A stretch of 64,000 bases of DNA from Anisodus tanguticus. Lineage: Eukaryota > Streptophyta > Magnoliopsida > Solanales > Solanaceae. The DNA lies in the NCBI GenBank assembly GCA_034509755.1, contig CM067550.1:17291001-17355000 (forward strand), in the 5' to 3' direction. This document shows positions 20,883 to 31,165 of this stretch, in pieces. The stretch's first letter is position 1. Every line of letters begins with the position of its first letter. Made by a program: the position numbers and the translations under genes. The notes beneath the pieces were generated by a model. The model saw only the letters and a program-made list of their open reading frames with translations. It was not told where the DNA came from and did not search any database.

Positions 20883-21494
20883 CTACAGGGGTACAAGAAG
20901 AACTAGGGGATGGACTTGAGAATCAGAAACTAAATTAAAAGCAATACAATGTGTGTTGCCAAACAAAGTTGGACATGCAGGTGAAGGAGTTGATTCAGGA
21001 TGAAAGAGATATAGTCTACTGGAAACTTTACCAAGTTCCAGTGGCTTCTTCATAGAAGGACCCTGTAAATAGCAATGAGTAATGGTAAAAAGTGCATAAC
21101 ATCTCAACTGGATGAGTAATTTGTGAATACAGATTAGGTTAAATTGGAAAGAGGGAACTAATAGAACATTGATCAAACTTATATCAGGTCTAAGTGCCAA
21201 AGAACCCGTAGACACAACTTTAACTTTGTATCTATTAGGGAGAACAATTAGGTATGGTGTAACTAAAGGTTGAATGTCATGTAGAAGATGTTTGTGAGGG
21301 GTCATATGATTGGAAGCTTCTGAGTTTAGAATCCAAGGATTTCTATCTAATTGTGAATGTGCACAAATGCTATAACCATCAGTAGTAAAACTAGAACAAC
21401 TATACCAACTTGCAAAATTAGCAAATGCAGCATGTTCCCTACTAGAGTTGCCAAAGTGGAAAGCAGGAGGAGAGATATGTGAATTCTGGTACAA
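20883..21494 (-). pseudogene. copia protease and pre-integrase (element D)
   Basis: The 203-codon frame contains NPWILNSEASNHMT (about residues 52-65), where related elements read Leu-Asp-Ser-Gly-Ala. Both the catalytic Asp (to Asn) and the Gly (to Glu) are changed, each explicable by a single G-to-A change. VLLVPSFQFNLICIHKL follows, as usual for this region. Confidence 0.85.
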
Positions 21495-21499
21495 AGCCT

Positions 21500-22596
21500 T
21501 CAGTTGTTGGTAATGTTAGTACTGTTCTTTGTTAAAACCAGTCCATGAATGGTCAGATGGCTTAGAACTAAGAACAGAAGGACCATTATAGCCAGAAGGA
21601 TCAGTATAACCACTTGAATTACCAGAAGAGAAACCAGAACCAAAACTTGTTGAGTTAAATTGAGAACCCTCAGACTGCATACATGAAGCAACCTTTTTAT
21701 TCTTTCTGAAATTGAAATCTGGAGGAAAGTCATGGAGTCTAGAGAAATTTTCCATGATATGACCAAACCTCTTATAGTATTTATAGTACATTCAAATTGG
21801 ACTCTCTGTGTAACATATCTGGTATTGTTGTTGTGAGATGTGTAGGATGATGAAGAAGAGAATGAGGCAGACTCATTTGAAAAATTGGGAAAAGGACTAG
21901 ATGTTTCTTTCTGCTTCTCATTGTGTTGTAACATGGAATAAGCTTTGCTTATGGAGGGGAGAGGAGATTGCATCACAATGTTATTCTTATAAGTGGCATA
22001 TGACTCATTTAGACCCCCAAGAAATTAGTATAGTTTTTGCTCTTCAATGTGCTTATGATCTCCACAAGTACAGGTAAGTCCTACATAGGCGTTACTGAGT
22101 TCATCCCATAAGTACCTCAACCTTGTGAAGTAAGAAGCAATATCTGAAGAACTTAGCATATGACTCCTTACTCTCTTTGAACTTGAATATAATTTGAACT
22201 ATTTGACTGTCCAAACCTCTCATTTATGTCAGTTCAAATATCTTTTGTTGTGTTGAAACCCACGACACTAGAGGCAATATCTTTGAAAAGAGAATTTGGC
22301 AATCCATGCAATTATCATGTCATTACATCGTTCCCAATAGGGGTAATATGGAGACTCAAGAGTAGGTTGAATCGCACAACCAGTAATGATACCTAGTTTA
22401 TTCTTAGCAGATAATGCAACTAACATATTCTTACGCCACATAACAAACCCATTTCCATCAAAAATATCAGAAATAAGTCGAGTTCCTGGGCGATGTACAT
22501 AGAAAACATGTGTTGGATCGATGGAAAAAGGTACAAACCCTTCCTCAGCAGTATTGACAACATTTCTAGGGCTATTGGCGTTGTTGTTATTTTCAC
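21500..22596 (-). pseudogene. copia gag (element D), split by element C
   Basis: Gag of the type with VMWRKNMLVALSAKNKLGIITG (about 22440-22370 on the minus strand) and a long Ser/Asn-rich tail (about 21500-21970). The zinc-knuckle position reads YYKYYKRFGHIMENFSRLH, so the usual Cys residues have been replaced by Tyr or Phe and it should not bind zinc. The N-terminal codons after ENNNNANSPRN are cut by the start of element C. Confidence 0.82.
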
Positions 22597-22883
22597 TGTT
22601 AAATATATCAAATATACATAAGATATACACGTTATGCACGTGTACATCCTATGTATATTTGGTATCGGATGGTCACGATTTTTATGCATTATTGTACATA
22701 GTTTTGTATAGTTGTAGTGTACCTTAATTAGTCTTGTACTCTTACCATAATTGTATAGTTAATCTCCAAATAGAATAAGCTTTTAGGAGTAAAATAGGAA
22801 TAGGATTCTCCTATTATGGAAATATGTAAATTGTATATATAGTCTTTTAATTAATGAAAATAATCAAGAGATTATTTCTTTCA
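22597..22883 (+). repeat. 5' LTR of element C
   Basis: Begins TGTTAAATATATC and ends TTATTTCTTTCA. The 3' half agrees with the A and B LTRs (ACTCTTACCATAATTGTATAG, AATAAGCTTTTAGGAG), but the first 100 bases differ from them and from C's own 3' LTR. A long near-perfect palindrome occupies 22611-22659. Confidence 0.92.
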
Positions 22884-23049
22884 TGGTATCAGAAGTTTAG
22901 GTCTTAAAATCCTCTCTCTAAAAATCCTCCAAATCATGTTGCCTACCTTGAGTTTTGAGCCCTCTTTATCTCAGTTTTCGTGCCGACGGTCTCTCCTCTC
23001 TTCCTAAATTTTCCTTCCAAATCCCTCGCTCACATATTGTTCTATCAGT

Positions 23050-24103
23050 ATGTCTACATCACGGAACACGTTTCATCCTGCCCTTATAGTTTCTAACATC
23101 AAGAATAACATCCCTCTTGTCTTGAAATAGAAAACATCCAATTGCGACGTGGGCCGAACTGTTCAAAATTCACGCACGCTCGCATCAAGTCATCCATCAC
23201 ATCATCCCCGCGGCTCTTGAGGATATAGAGGTACCATGACGCGAGGATGACCCTAAGTTATGGACGACTCTTGATGCCACCATCCTTCAGTGGATATATT
23301 CCACTATTTATACCGACCTTTTGCAAACGATTATTGAACCCGATGCTGTGGCGCAGGCCACTTGGGATAGACTACGTGATATATTCCAAGATAATCACAA
23401 TTCTAGAGTTGTTACTCTTGAGCAGGATTTCTCCCACGTCCATATGAAAGATTTCCCTAACGTTTTGGCTTATTGCAAAAGATTGAAGGAATTGGCCGAC
23501 CAACTCCGCAACGTTGGCGCGCCGGTTTCAAATGATCGTTTGGTCCTCCAAATGATTTCAAGCCTCTCTGAGGCCTATAGTGGTGTTGGAACGCTTCTTC
23601 GTCAAAGCAATCAACTTCCGCAATTTTATCAAGCTCGTTATATGCTTACACTCGAAGAAGCGGGCATGGCTAAAAAGGTGACTACCGGTACTAGTCACGT
23701 GGTTATGATGACTGATTCCACTGTTCATCCTCCCGGTTCCAACAACTTGGGCCAAAACCGCAACAATGGTGGTGGCAAAAAGAGAGGAAATAAGAAAAAT
23801 AATGGCAAGAATCGCGGCGGCAGTCGGAACAGTGGTGGTGGCAGTGGTGCCCCTCGGGGCAGTTAGAAGTAGCAGTTTTGGGCCTCGCAGTGGCAGTGGG
23901 CCCCACAGTTTGGGCCAAACAGTGGCAGCCCAGCGATGCAGTCCCACTGGCAGTGGGCCGGCCAACATCAGCAAAGGCCCAACATATAGTGGCCCAGTTT
24001 CGGTACTCTCTCTAGGTCGAGGCAGGAAGCAGGGTGCTTGGGCCTCGAGCCCCGCAGGCCCATCACGCAGTGGGCCCCACTTCAACCGACATCGAAGCCG
24101 CAA
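23050..24103 (+). pseudogene. copia gag (element C)
   Basis: Start ATG at 23050 (MSTSRNTFHPA). The frame 23321-23866 keeps most of the gag core: DRLRDIFQDNHNSRVVTLEQ, YCKRLKELADQLRNVGAPV and SNQLPQFYQARYMLTLEEAG, then a Gly/Asn/Arg-rich tail. TAG codons at 23864-23866 and shortly after replace CAG codons of the Gln-rich tail. A frameshift near 23130-23220 breaks the N-terminus. Confidence 0.87.
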
Positions 24104-25620
24104 TGCACACGCTTGGATTAAATCCTCCGGACCCAAATTGGTATATGGACACCGGTGCCACTACCCACATGATATCTGATTCAGGTACGCTCTCGTCTTA
24201 TTCCAATTTGAGCAACCCTCGTGGCGTAATTATTGGTAATGGTAATTCTATTCCAATTCGTGGTTATGGTCATAAAACTGTCTCCCCCTCATCCACCCCT
24301 TAACTTGAAAAATACCCTACATGCCCCCAAATTGATAAAAAACTTAGTGTCTGTCTGTAAATTCACCATTGATAATTCTGTTTCTATTGAATTTGATCCA
24401 TTTGGTTTCTCTGTGAAGGATTTCAAGACGGGGAGTCCTCTCATGAGGTGTGATAGTAGGGGAGATCTTTATCCTATCACGCCAAGTTCCGGTCTATTGA
24501 GTCAAGTCTTGCCGTCAGCATTTGCAATCCTTGCTCCTTGTGGCATGCTCGTCTTGGTCATCCGGGGTCGTCTATTTTGTCTTCCTTAGTTAAAAATAAT
24601 TTTATTTCATGTAAGGGTTCGCGTAGTACTCCGAATTTTCAGTCTTGTTCTTTAGAAAAAATTGTTCGGTTGCCATGTGTAGACTTAAATTCTCATACTT
24701 TAATGTCATTTGATATTATTCATAGCAACTTATGGACGTCTCATGTTCTTGGTTCTTTGGGTCATCGGTATTATGTTCTCTTTTTTTAATGATTATTCTA
24801 TGTTTTTATGGACTTTTCCGATAGCGAAGAAATCCCAAGTTTTTTCCATCTTCTTAAAATTTAGAGCATTCATTAGAACCCAATTCGAACGGGAAATAAA
24901 AAATATTCAGTGTGATAATGGCAAAAAATATGACAATGGGGTGTTTCGGGAAATCTGTACTAATAATGGGATCAATTTTCATTTTTTCTTGTCCTCATAC
25001 GTCTTCACAAAATGGGAAAGCCTAACGCCAAATTCGTGCCATAAATAACATTGTTCGAACTTTATGATTCATGCTTCCGTACCCCCGTCTTTTTGGCATC
25101 ATGCTCTACAAATGGCTGCATATCTCCTTAACATAATTCCTTCCAAAGGTTTGACATATTCTTGCCCCCTTCAAATTTTATATAATAAGCCTCCTCCGTA
25201 TTCACATCTTCGGGTCTTTGGGTGTTTGTGTTATCCATTATTTCCGTCCACCACAATTAACAAACTTCAGGTCCGGTCTACTCCGTGTGTGTTTTTGGAT
25301 TTTCCGTCTAATCATCGTGGTTACAAATGCTTTGATTTATCCTCTAATAAAATCATCATGTAATTTTTGATGAATCTCAATTCTCGTTTGCTAAGGGTAG
25401 TACTCCCGTGCCTAGTTCGTATAATTTTTTGGATGATGGTATATCCCAGTATATTATTCACCATTTTTCGGACGTCTCCCACACCCAAAATTCTCCAGGG
25501 GTCCCACTACCCGCTGGCCCCACTGCCCCGTCACGAGCTACAATGCCCAGTATAGTCTCTGGGCCAGTTTCAGGGCCAGTCCAGCCCACTTCTTAAACTG
25601 GTCCAGTCCATGTTTACTGT
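24104..25620 (+). pseudogene. copia protease and integrase (element C)
   Basis: The protease start WYMDTGATTHM (about 24140-24170) keeps the catalytic Asp-Thr-Gly. Frameshifts near 24300, 24530, 24790 and 25000 spread the rest over several frames: MWHARLGHPGSSILSSL, DIIHSNLW (first catalytic Asp now Asn), CDNGKKYDNGVFR, and LRVFGCLCYPLF with FPSNHRGYKCFD in the C-terminal part. Confidence 0.88.
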
Positions 25621-25699
25621 GTTGGGCCAGCAGATCCACTGCCTGCTGGTCAGTCTGTCCCTAGTCCAGAAAATTTCCAAAATCCGCCTAATTCTTCCT

Positions 25700-26690
25700 C
25701 GAGTCATAGACCGGTCACTCGTAGTCAACGGGGTGTTTTTAAACCAAAGAGACATTTTAATTTAAATTATAATATTCTTAAATCACCCTTACCCCGTAAT
25801 TCTGTGTCTGCGTTAAATGACCCGAATTGGAAAATTGCTATGACCGATGAATATAATGCTCTCATTGATAATAAGACGTGGGAGTTGGTGCCCCGTCCAT
25901 CTGGTATTAATATTATTAGGTCTATGTGGATTTTTGCTCATAAGGACAATTCAGATGGTTCATTTGCACGACATAAGACGCGGCTTGTGGGTGATGGTAA
26001 GACTCAGCATGTTGGTGTGGATTGTGGGGAGACGTTTAGTCCGGTGGTCAATCCGGCTACCATTCACACTGTGTTTAGCTTGGCTCTTTCAAAAGCATGA
26101 TCTATTAATTAGTAAGATGTATAGAATATTTTCCTACATGATGATCTCAAGGAAACAGTCTATATGCATCAGCCTTTGGGATTTAGGGATCCCAAACATC
26201 CTCATCATGTCTGTTTGTTGAAGAAGTCCTTATATGGGTTTGAGCAGTCTCCACGAGCCTAGTATATGCGATTTGTCGACTATGTTCGACTATTGGGTTC
26301 ACTCACAACAGGTCGGATAATTCCTTGTTCATCTATAGTCGTGGTTCGTCTTTGGCCTATATTCTGTTATATGTGGATAATATTATTCTGACTGCCTCTT
26401 CCGATACCTTACGTCAGTCTATCATGACAATGCTCAGCTCTGAGTTTGCTATGAAATACTTGGGGGCCTTGAGTTACTTTTTGGGGATTATTGTCACTCG
26501 TCATACAGGTGGGTTATTCTTATCTCAAAGGAAGTATGCAACTAAGATCATTGAGAGGGCTGGGATGTCATCTTGTAAGTCCATTTCCACTCCAGTTGAT
26601 ACTAAGCCCAAGCTTAGTGTCGCGGCCGGCGTACCATACGAGGATCCGACCCGCTATCGCAGTCTTGCAGGGGCCCTTCAGTAACTTACC
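25700..26690 (+). pseudogene. copia RT (element C)
   Basis: 25804-26100 has NDPNWKIAMTDEYNALIDNK, WELVPRPSGIN and ETFSPVV. After stops and a one-base loss around 26100-26290 the frame 26325-26684 gives LAYILLYVDNIILTASS and the RT end DPTRYRSLAGALQ. The catalytic YVDD reads YVDN (GAT to AAT), which alone should abolish activity. Confidence 0.9.
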
Positions 26691-27336
26691 TTTACGAGAT
26701 CGGATATTACGTATGATGTCATGCATGTGTGTTTGTTCATGCATGATCCCAGGATTGAGCACATGAAGGCACTCAAACGCATCATTCGGTATATTCAGGG
26801 TACATTGGACTATGGGTTACATTTATATCCTTCATCGACATCCACACTTGAATCGTATACGGATGCTGATTGGGGTGGTTGTCCAGACACCAGACGGTCT
26901 ACGTCTGGTTATTGAATGTTTCTTGGCAATAACATGGTCTCATGGTCTGCAAAACGTCAGTCGACATTATCCCGATCCAGTGCCGAGGCCGAGTATCGAG
27001 GGGTAGCTAATGTGGTCTTAGAATCATGTTGGTTACGTAATTTGCTATTAGAGCTTCATTCACCTATTCAGAAAGCAACCTTGGTGTATTGCAATAATAT
27101 TAGTATCATCTACCTTTTAGGTAATCCGGTTCCGCACCAGCGCACTAAACATATCGAGATGAACATTCACTTTGTCCGCGAAAAGGTTGCTCGTGGTCAG
27201 GTACGCGTCTGTCGTGTCCCGTTAAGCTATCAAATTGCCGACATCTTTACAAAGGGTCTGCCCTCGGTCCTTTTAGAAGATTTTAGGGACAGTCTCAGCG
27301 TTCAAAGACCACCCGCTATGACTGCGGAAATTGTGT
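26690..27336 (+). pseudogene. copia RNase H (element C)
   Basis: Frames 26721-26915 and 26916-27440 are consecutive in the same register, split by a TGA: YTDADWGGCPDTRRSTSGY, then NNMVSWSAKRQSTLSRSSAEAEYRG, LVYCNNISIIYLL, HIEMNIHFVREKV and YQIADIFTKGLP. Catalytic-region Asp residues are partly changed to Asn (YCDN to YCNN, MDIH to MNIH), again by G-to-A. Confidence 0.9.
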
Positions 27337-27506
27337 TAAATATACACAATATACATGTGTATATTGTCTCTTGGAAAGCTCTCGGGTTTCAGCCCATTTG
27401 TACCGTGTATATGGGTAGATATTTTAGTATCCTAGTTTAGATAATATTATAATGTAATTAGTATTATACACTTATAATAATAATTGTGTTACCATAAATA
27501 TATAGT
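27334..27506 (+). repeat. truncated 3' LTR of element C
   Basis: Begins TGTTAAATATACACAATATAC like the B LTRs and follows them to about 27506 (ACCATAAATATATAGTT), where it stops abruptly in R-repeat sequence. About 110 bases of the LTR end are missing. Confidence 0.85.
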
Positions 27507-28011
27507 TATGGAAAGCTATCAATATTTTTGTCCTTACTCTATAGAATCTTTTTGTCCTTGGAAAGCTATCAATTTCATGAAGAAAGAGCGAAAACGTGAT
27601 TAAAAGAAAACTACGATAATATATATAGGATCATCATCGTAATTATAAAACAAATGATAAAATGTTCATCACACCGATATTCTCTTCTATTTTTTTTTAT
27701 CTCCTCCCTTTCTTTTTCTATTTATATTTATTTATCATTGCTTCCATTGAATTCCGTGCTCTATAACGATAAAATCTCTTATTTTATTGATCTTCAAAAT
27801 CTAAAATTTGAGGATGGGTGATACCCATTGGTACCGGATTCAAGGGATTAGTCCACCCTTCAAAACAACATAACAACAGTCCTTTGGAAACAAAAAAAAA
27901 AGAATCTATTCGAGGCGGGAGATGAGAGATATTTTGTTCCACCTAGAAAATTATTTGATTCTTGTCTTTCAAAAAAATTCCACGACATACCCGAAAGGAC
28001 TAAAATTAAAT
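27507..28011. repeat. R repeat copy 2, left part
   Basis: Begins with GGAAAGCTATCA, which occurs twice within 60 bases here and once in copy 1 (12311-12323). GATAAAATGTTCATCA near 27655 matches copy 4 near 41103. 27840-28010 is otherwise unassigned. No coding evidence. Confidence 0.45.
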
Positions 28012-28352
28012 TGTTAAGAGTTTCACATTGGATATGGAATGAGAACATGAACTCCTTATATGGACTTGGACATTCCTCACCCTACAAGATAGTTTTTGGG
28101 GTTGAGTTAGACCCAAGATCCATTTTTTACATGGTATCAGAGCCAGACACATTCCAATTCTTTGTTCACCGATGTTGGGCACCCAAATTGTATTATCCAC
28201 GTTCCAGTTAACAAGGACTGTGCGTGCGGGGAGTGTTAAAAGTCTCACATTGGATATGGAATGGGAACATGAAGTCCTTATATGGATTTTGACAATCTTC
28301 ACCCTACAAGTTAACTTTTTGGTTGAATTAGGCCCAATATTCATTTTTTACC
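28012..28352 (+). mobile_element. TRIM-type miniature LTR element, TSD TAAAT
   Basis: A 341-bp non-coding LTR element. The LTRs are 28012-28131 and 28234-28352 (start TGTTAA(G/A)AGT, middle TCACATTGGATATGGAATG, end CATTTTTTAC). A perfect primer site TGGTATCAGAGCC lies at 28132-28144, about 90 bases of internal sequence follow, and a G-rich tract (GTGCGGGGAG) precedes the second LTR. The 5-bp duplication TAAAT lies at 28007-28011 and 28353-28357. Structure and length match the TRIM class, which depends on other elements for its enzymes. Confidence 0.93.
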
Positions 28353-29094
28353 TAAATATCATCAAATAAATATAGTGAATATATTTAGCTCTTTCAAAAT
28401 GAAAAGGATATTTTTTTATGGAAAGAAATCACTCTGATGTTTGTGTTTCTCCACTAATTTCTTAGTTATCTTTGTTTCGTTTTCCTTTTCGTTAAAGACA
28501 AAAACAATTTAGTATATTTCCCATTTCATATTGTTTGTTATAAATATCAATAAATGATAGATCTTACGACCATTAAATCTTAATAGCTTTTAGTTGGATC
28601 GTCCTACAGTAAGAGTGCAATATATGTTGATGGTGGATTGGCTCCACCTTTATTATATCATGGCTGAATAGCAAAGAACTTTCATATTCCAAGTTCGACT
28701 ATTACCAATAAAAGCGAATGGAATGATGAAACTAAGAAAAAGTAAAAGGTCGTTAAATGTGAGATCAAATTAAATTAATATAAATGCAATTCTAGCGTCA
28801 TGCAGACGTGTTGTATACGTAATTTGTATCGCCTAATAATTTTCAATTTTACATGAGGAAATGTTTTCTAATTTCCTCGTTTGGTTGCATTAAAATTTCG
28901 AGAAAATATCTTCTAATAAGGAACTTATTTTTCTGAAATCGGTGGAAAATGCCTTTCCTAATGAGCCCATGGAAATCATTTTTCATATTTTTTAAAAATA
29001 AAAAACTGTTAGAAACTCCATTTTTCATCCCCCCCCAAAACCCAATCCAACACTCTAGCTTATTTAGATGGTTGTTACCTATTGTATTGTATGG
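28353..29094. repeat. R repeat copy 2, right part, and flank
   Basis: 28358-28860 carries R blocks in order: ATCAAATAAATATAGTGAATATATT, a TTTTCCTTTTCGTTAAAGAC segment, TTGATGGTGGATTGGCTCCACC, and TTCTAGCGTCATGCAGACGTG. 28353-28390 closely matches copy 4 at 41158-41195. 28870-29094 is AT-rich with nothing recognised. Confidence 0.55.
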
Positions 29095-29366
29095 TATTGA
29101 GAATATATAATATTAAAAGTGTGTTCTATCTAACAGCTTAAGCTTTTAGATCAGATGGTCACACACTTCAATATGGTATCAGAGCAGGCCAAAGGTCCTG
29201 GGATCGAACCTCACCGCCACCCATTCTCAAAAAGAATTTCCACGTGCTTGGACCATGAAAAAAAATCAGGTCAGCACGTGAGGGGCGTGTTGAGAATATA
29301 TAATATTAAAAGTGTGTTCTATCTAACAGCTTAAGCTTTTAGATCAGATGGTCACGCTTTTAATAT
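29095..29366 (+). mobile_element. second TRIM-like miniature LTR element
   Basis: Two direct repeats of about 79 bases, 29095-29173 and 29288-29366 (T(A/G)TTGAGAATATATAATATT, then GCTTAAGCTTTTAGATCAG), enclose about 114 bases. A tRNA-iMet-like TGGTATCAGAGCAGGCC lies at 29174 and a purine tract GTGAGGGGCG directly precedes the second repeat. No coding capacity. The repeats are almost identical in their first 70 bases, so insertion may be fairly recent, but I found no clean TSD. Confidence 0.8.
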
Positions 29367-30353
29367 TATATCAATTTGGTGTGATCAAGTTTTACCGTTA
29401 TTTTCTTCTTCTCTTTTTGCCTTTGCTTATTATTTAAGTAATAATCTTATTTAATCCTACCCTACCTTTATTACTACATGTTCCTTACTTTTCTTCATAA
29501 TATCTTTACTTATTATTAATCCTATTTTATCCTTTACTACCTTTAACTCTAATATGCACCCTACTTTTTTTATGGGTAACTTACATAAATAACTACAGTT
29601 TCTAGGCTTTTAACCAATAGTCTTTATTACATTTCGTAGCTATGTTATACATATTTAGTGTGTCTTTAAGTGTATTCAAATATACAGTTTCGTGTGTATT
29701 CGATTGTATTCAAAAACAGTTTTAAAATACAGTGAGTCAAATACATATACCTTATACTTATAATCAGTCAAATACATCTAGTTTGCCCAAATATACAATC
29801 AGCCAAACACTATACCTTATACTTACACCCAAATTATGATAAATTCACTCAACTACACTCAGATCTGAGGATACAAGAAATAAAATACACTCAGATCTAA
29901 AATATAAGAAAGAGAAGAAGCTATGGATTCTGGCTAGAGATGTAAAAGCCTTCCTCTCCAAATTTGAGATCTCAGTTGTGTTTTGGCCTCTTAGGGCTCC
30001 ATTCGCAAAAAATCAATCCCTATGCCCTTTCAAATTGCTTTGACGTAGAGGGATTTTGGCGTCGTATGAGCGAAGATGACCCATTCCCCAATTCAGACGA
30101 GTTTGTGGGTGTTCCATTTTTTAAAAGAGGTGTAGGCTTTGAAGGTAAGGAATAGACGAATTTGATTTAGTCGAAAGTTAGGGGAAATCGGTGACCATGG
30201 TGGGGGAGTTAGGGGGATTTGGTGGAACTGCCGATAAGTCTACCATGAGGAACATTTTGGAGTTTGTCGGAGCAGACCTAGGTGACCATTAGGGGTGAAG
30301 AGGCTAGCCTTTAGTGAGAGAAGAAATTAGGAGAGAGCAGACCTAGGTGACCG
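29367..30353. other. unassigned repetitive-looking sequence
   Basis: 29690-29830 repeats TATACCTTATACTTA and (C/G)TCA(A)ATACA-type words. 30270-30360 has the direct repeat GAGCAGACCTAGGTGACC twice, 63 bases apart. The frame 29964-30155 has no domain I know. Possibly transposon-derived or a captured gene scrap; I cannot say which. Confidence 0.3.
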
Positions 30354-30390
30354 TTTGGGGTTGAGTTAGGCCCAAAATCCATTCTTTACC
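30354..30390 (+). repeat. TRIM LTR fragment
   Basis: 37 bases matching the end of the 28012 TRIM LTR (TTTGGGGTTGAGTTAG, CCATTCTTTACC). It directly abuts the old RT relic P. Confidence 0.7.
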
Positions 30391-30426
30391 AGAACCATCT
30401 TCAAGTTTCTTGTAATACACGAAACT
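30391..30426 (-). pseudogene. old copia RT relic P, left piece
   Basis: On the minus strand this continues the relic at 35731-36110 across the H insertion. The joined frame gives YGSFVYYKKLEDGS, the copia RT segment that normally precedes the YVDD box by about ten residues. It ends at the TRIM fragment. Confidence 0.7.
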
Positions 30427-31165
30427 TGTTGGGATACAATTGTTGTAGGGAACGGGAAGTAAGTAACTATTACAATAATAGAAAGGATAAACTAACTATT
30501 ACAATAAACTGGAAATCAAGAACTTAACCGATTGTTTGTGTGATTGGCTGAGTCGAGTGATGACACTCTTTCTTTAAGACAAGATTGCCCCGTATATCTC
30601 TTTTTACGGTGTTGAGCAATAGTCTCCCAAGATACAACAACAACTTGAACAAGTGAGCAAAGGAAACTCAAGTGTTACTCTTGAAGAACTTTGAGTATAG
30701 TGACTTTGCTAGAGAGGAAGACTATGAAATCAGAAAATCTGAAGAATTTTTTAAGTGTTGAGTGTATTTCAATTTAGCCAAAGGCCTCAATTTATAGTGT
30801 AAGTAGAAGACCCCTCAACTAGCCAACTAATGACCTTTAATAGCCATGTAATTGCACTTGATTGAGGGGTTACATTCAACCAAATAATGGCTGAATTCAT
30901 GTGCCAAGCAATGGAGAATCAATGCTCCAAAACCAGCCCAAACGTCAGATTTTTCCAACTTCCCGTCGCAGCATTCTGCCTTCGAAGTGCCGCGGCGCTG
31001 TGAATTCACACTGCGGCTCCAGTGACTGGCCAGCCAATTTGCGCCGCGGTGCTACAGCGCCGCGGCTACGACGGTGTGGCACCGCGACCCTTCACTGCTC
31101 CGCGGAGATTTCTGACTCGTTTCATTTTACACTTTGTACACTTCTTCCTACATTTACCAACGGGT
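30427..31165 (-). repeat. truncated 3' LTR of element H
   Basis: Matches 34776 to about 35515 of the complete LTR nearly base for base and has the same TGTTGGGATAC end on the plus strand. It stops at CATTTACCAACG and passes into RT coding sequence. It keeps the GC-rich palindromic block, the GAGTG..CACTC hairpin (30554-30567) and the fold-back segment (30572-30585). Confidence 0.92.

Larger units (their letters stand above)
17835..22596 (-). mobile_element. Ty1/copia element D, 5' end missing
   Basis: Minus-strand copia element. From left to right: 3' LTR (17835-18085), a C-rich run that is the polypurine tract on the minus strand, RNase H, RT, integrase, protease, gag. Element C is inserted into gag at 22596/22597. 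The N-terminal gag, primer site and 5' LTR that should reappear right of C are not there; the sequence after C's broken end (27507) is R repeat. The D 5' part and the C 3' LTR end were probably lost together. Many frameshifts. Confidence 0.88.
22597..27506 (+). mobile_element. Ty1/copia element C, inserted in element D
   Basis: Third member of the A/B/C family. It has a 5' LTR (22597-22883), primer site TGGTATCAGAAG at 22884, gag, protease, integrase, RT, RNase H and a 3' LTR that begins at 27334 and breaks off at about 27506. Unlike B it has no large deletion between RT and RNase H. The two LTRs belong to different U3 variants. Because the right end is lost, no TSD can be seen. Confidence 0.9.

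Noticed and set aside
29964..30155. Possible short gene (MRSQLCFGLLGLH start)
   Set aside because: 63 codons, no domain, no splice or promoter context, in a repetitive stretch; left as unassigned.
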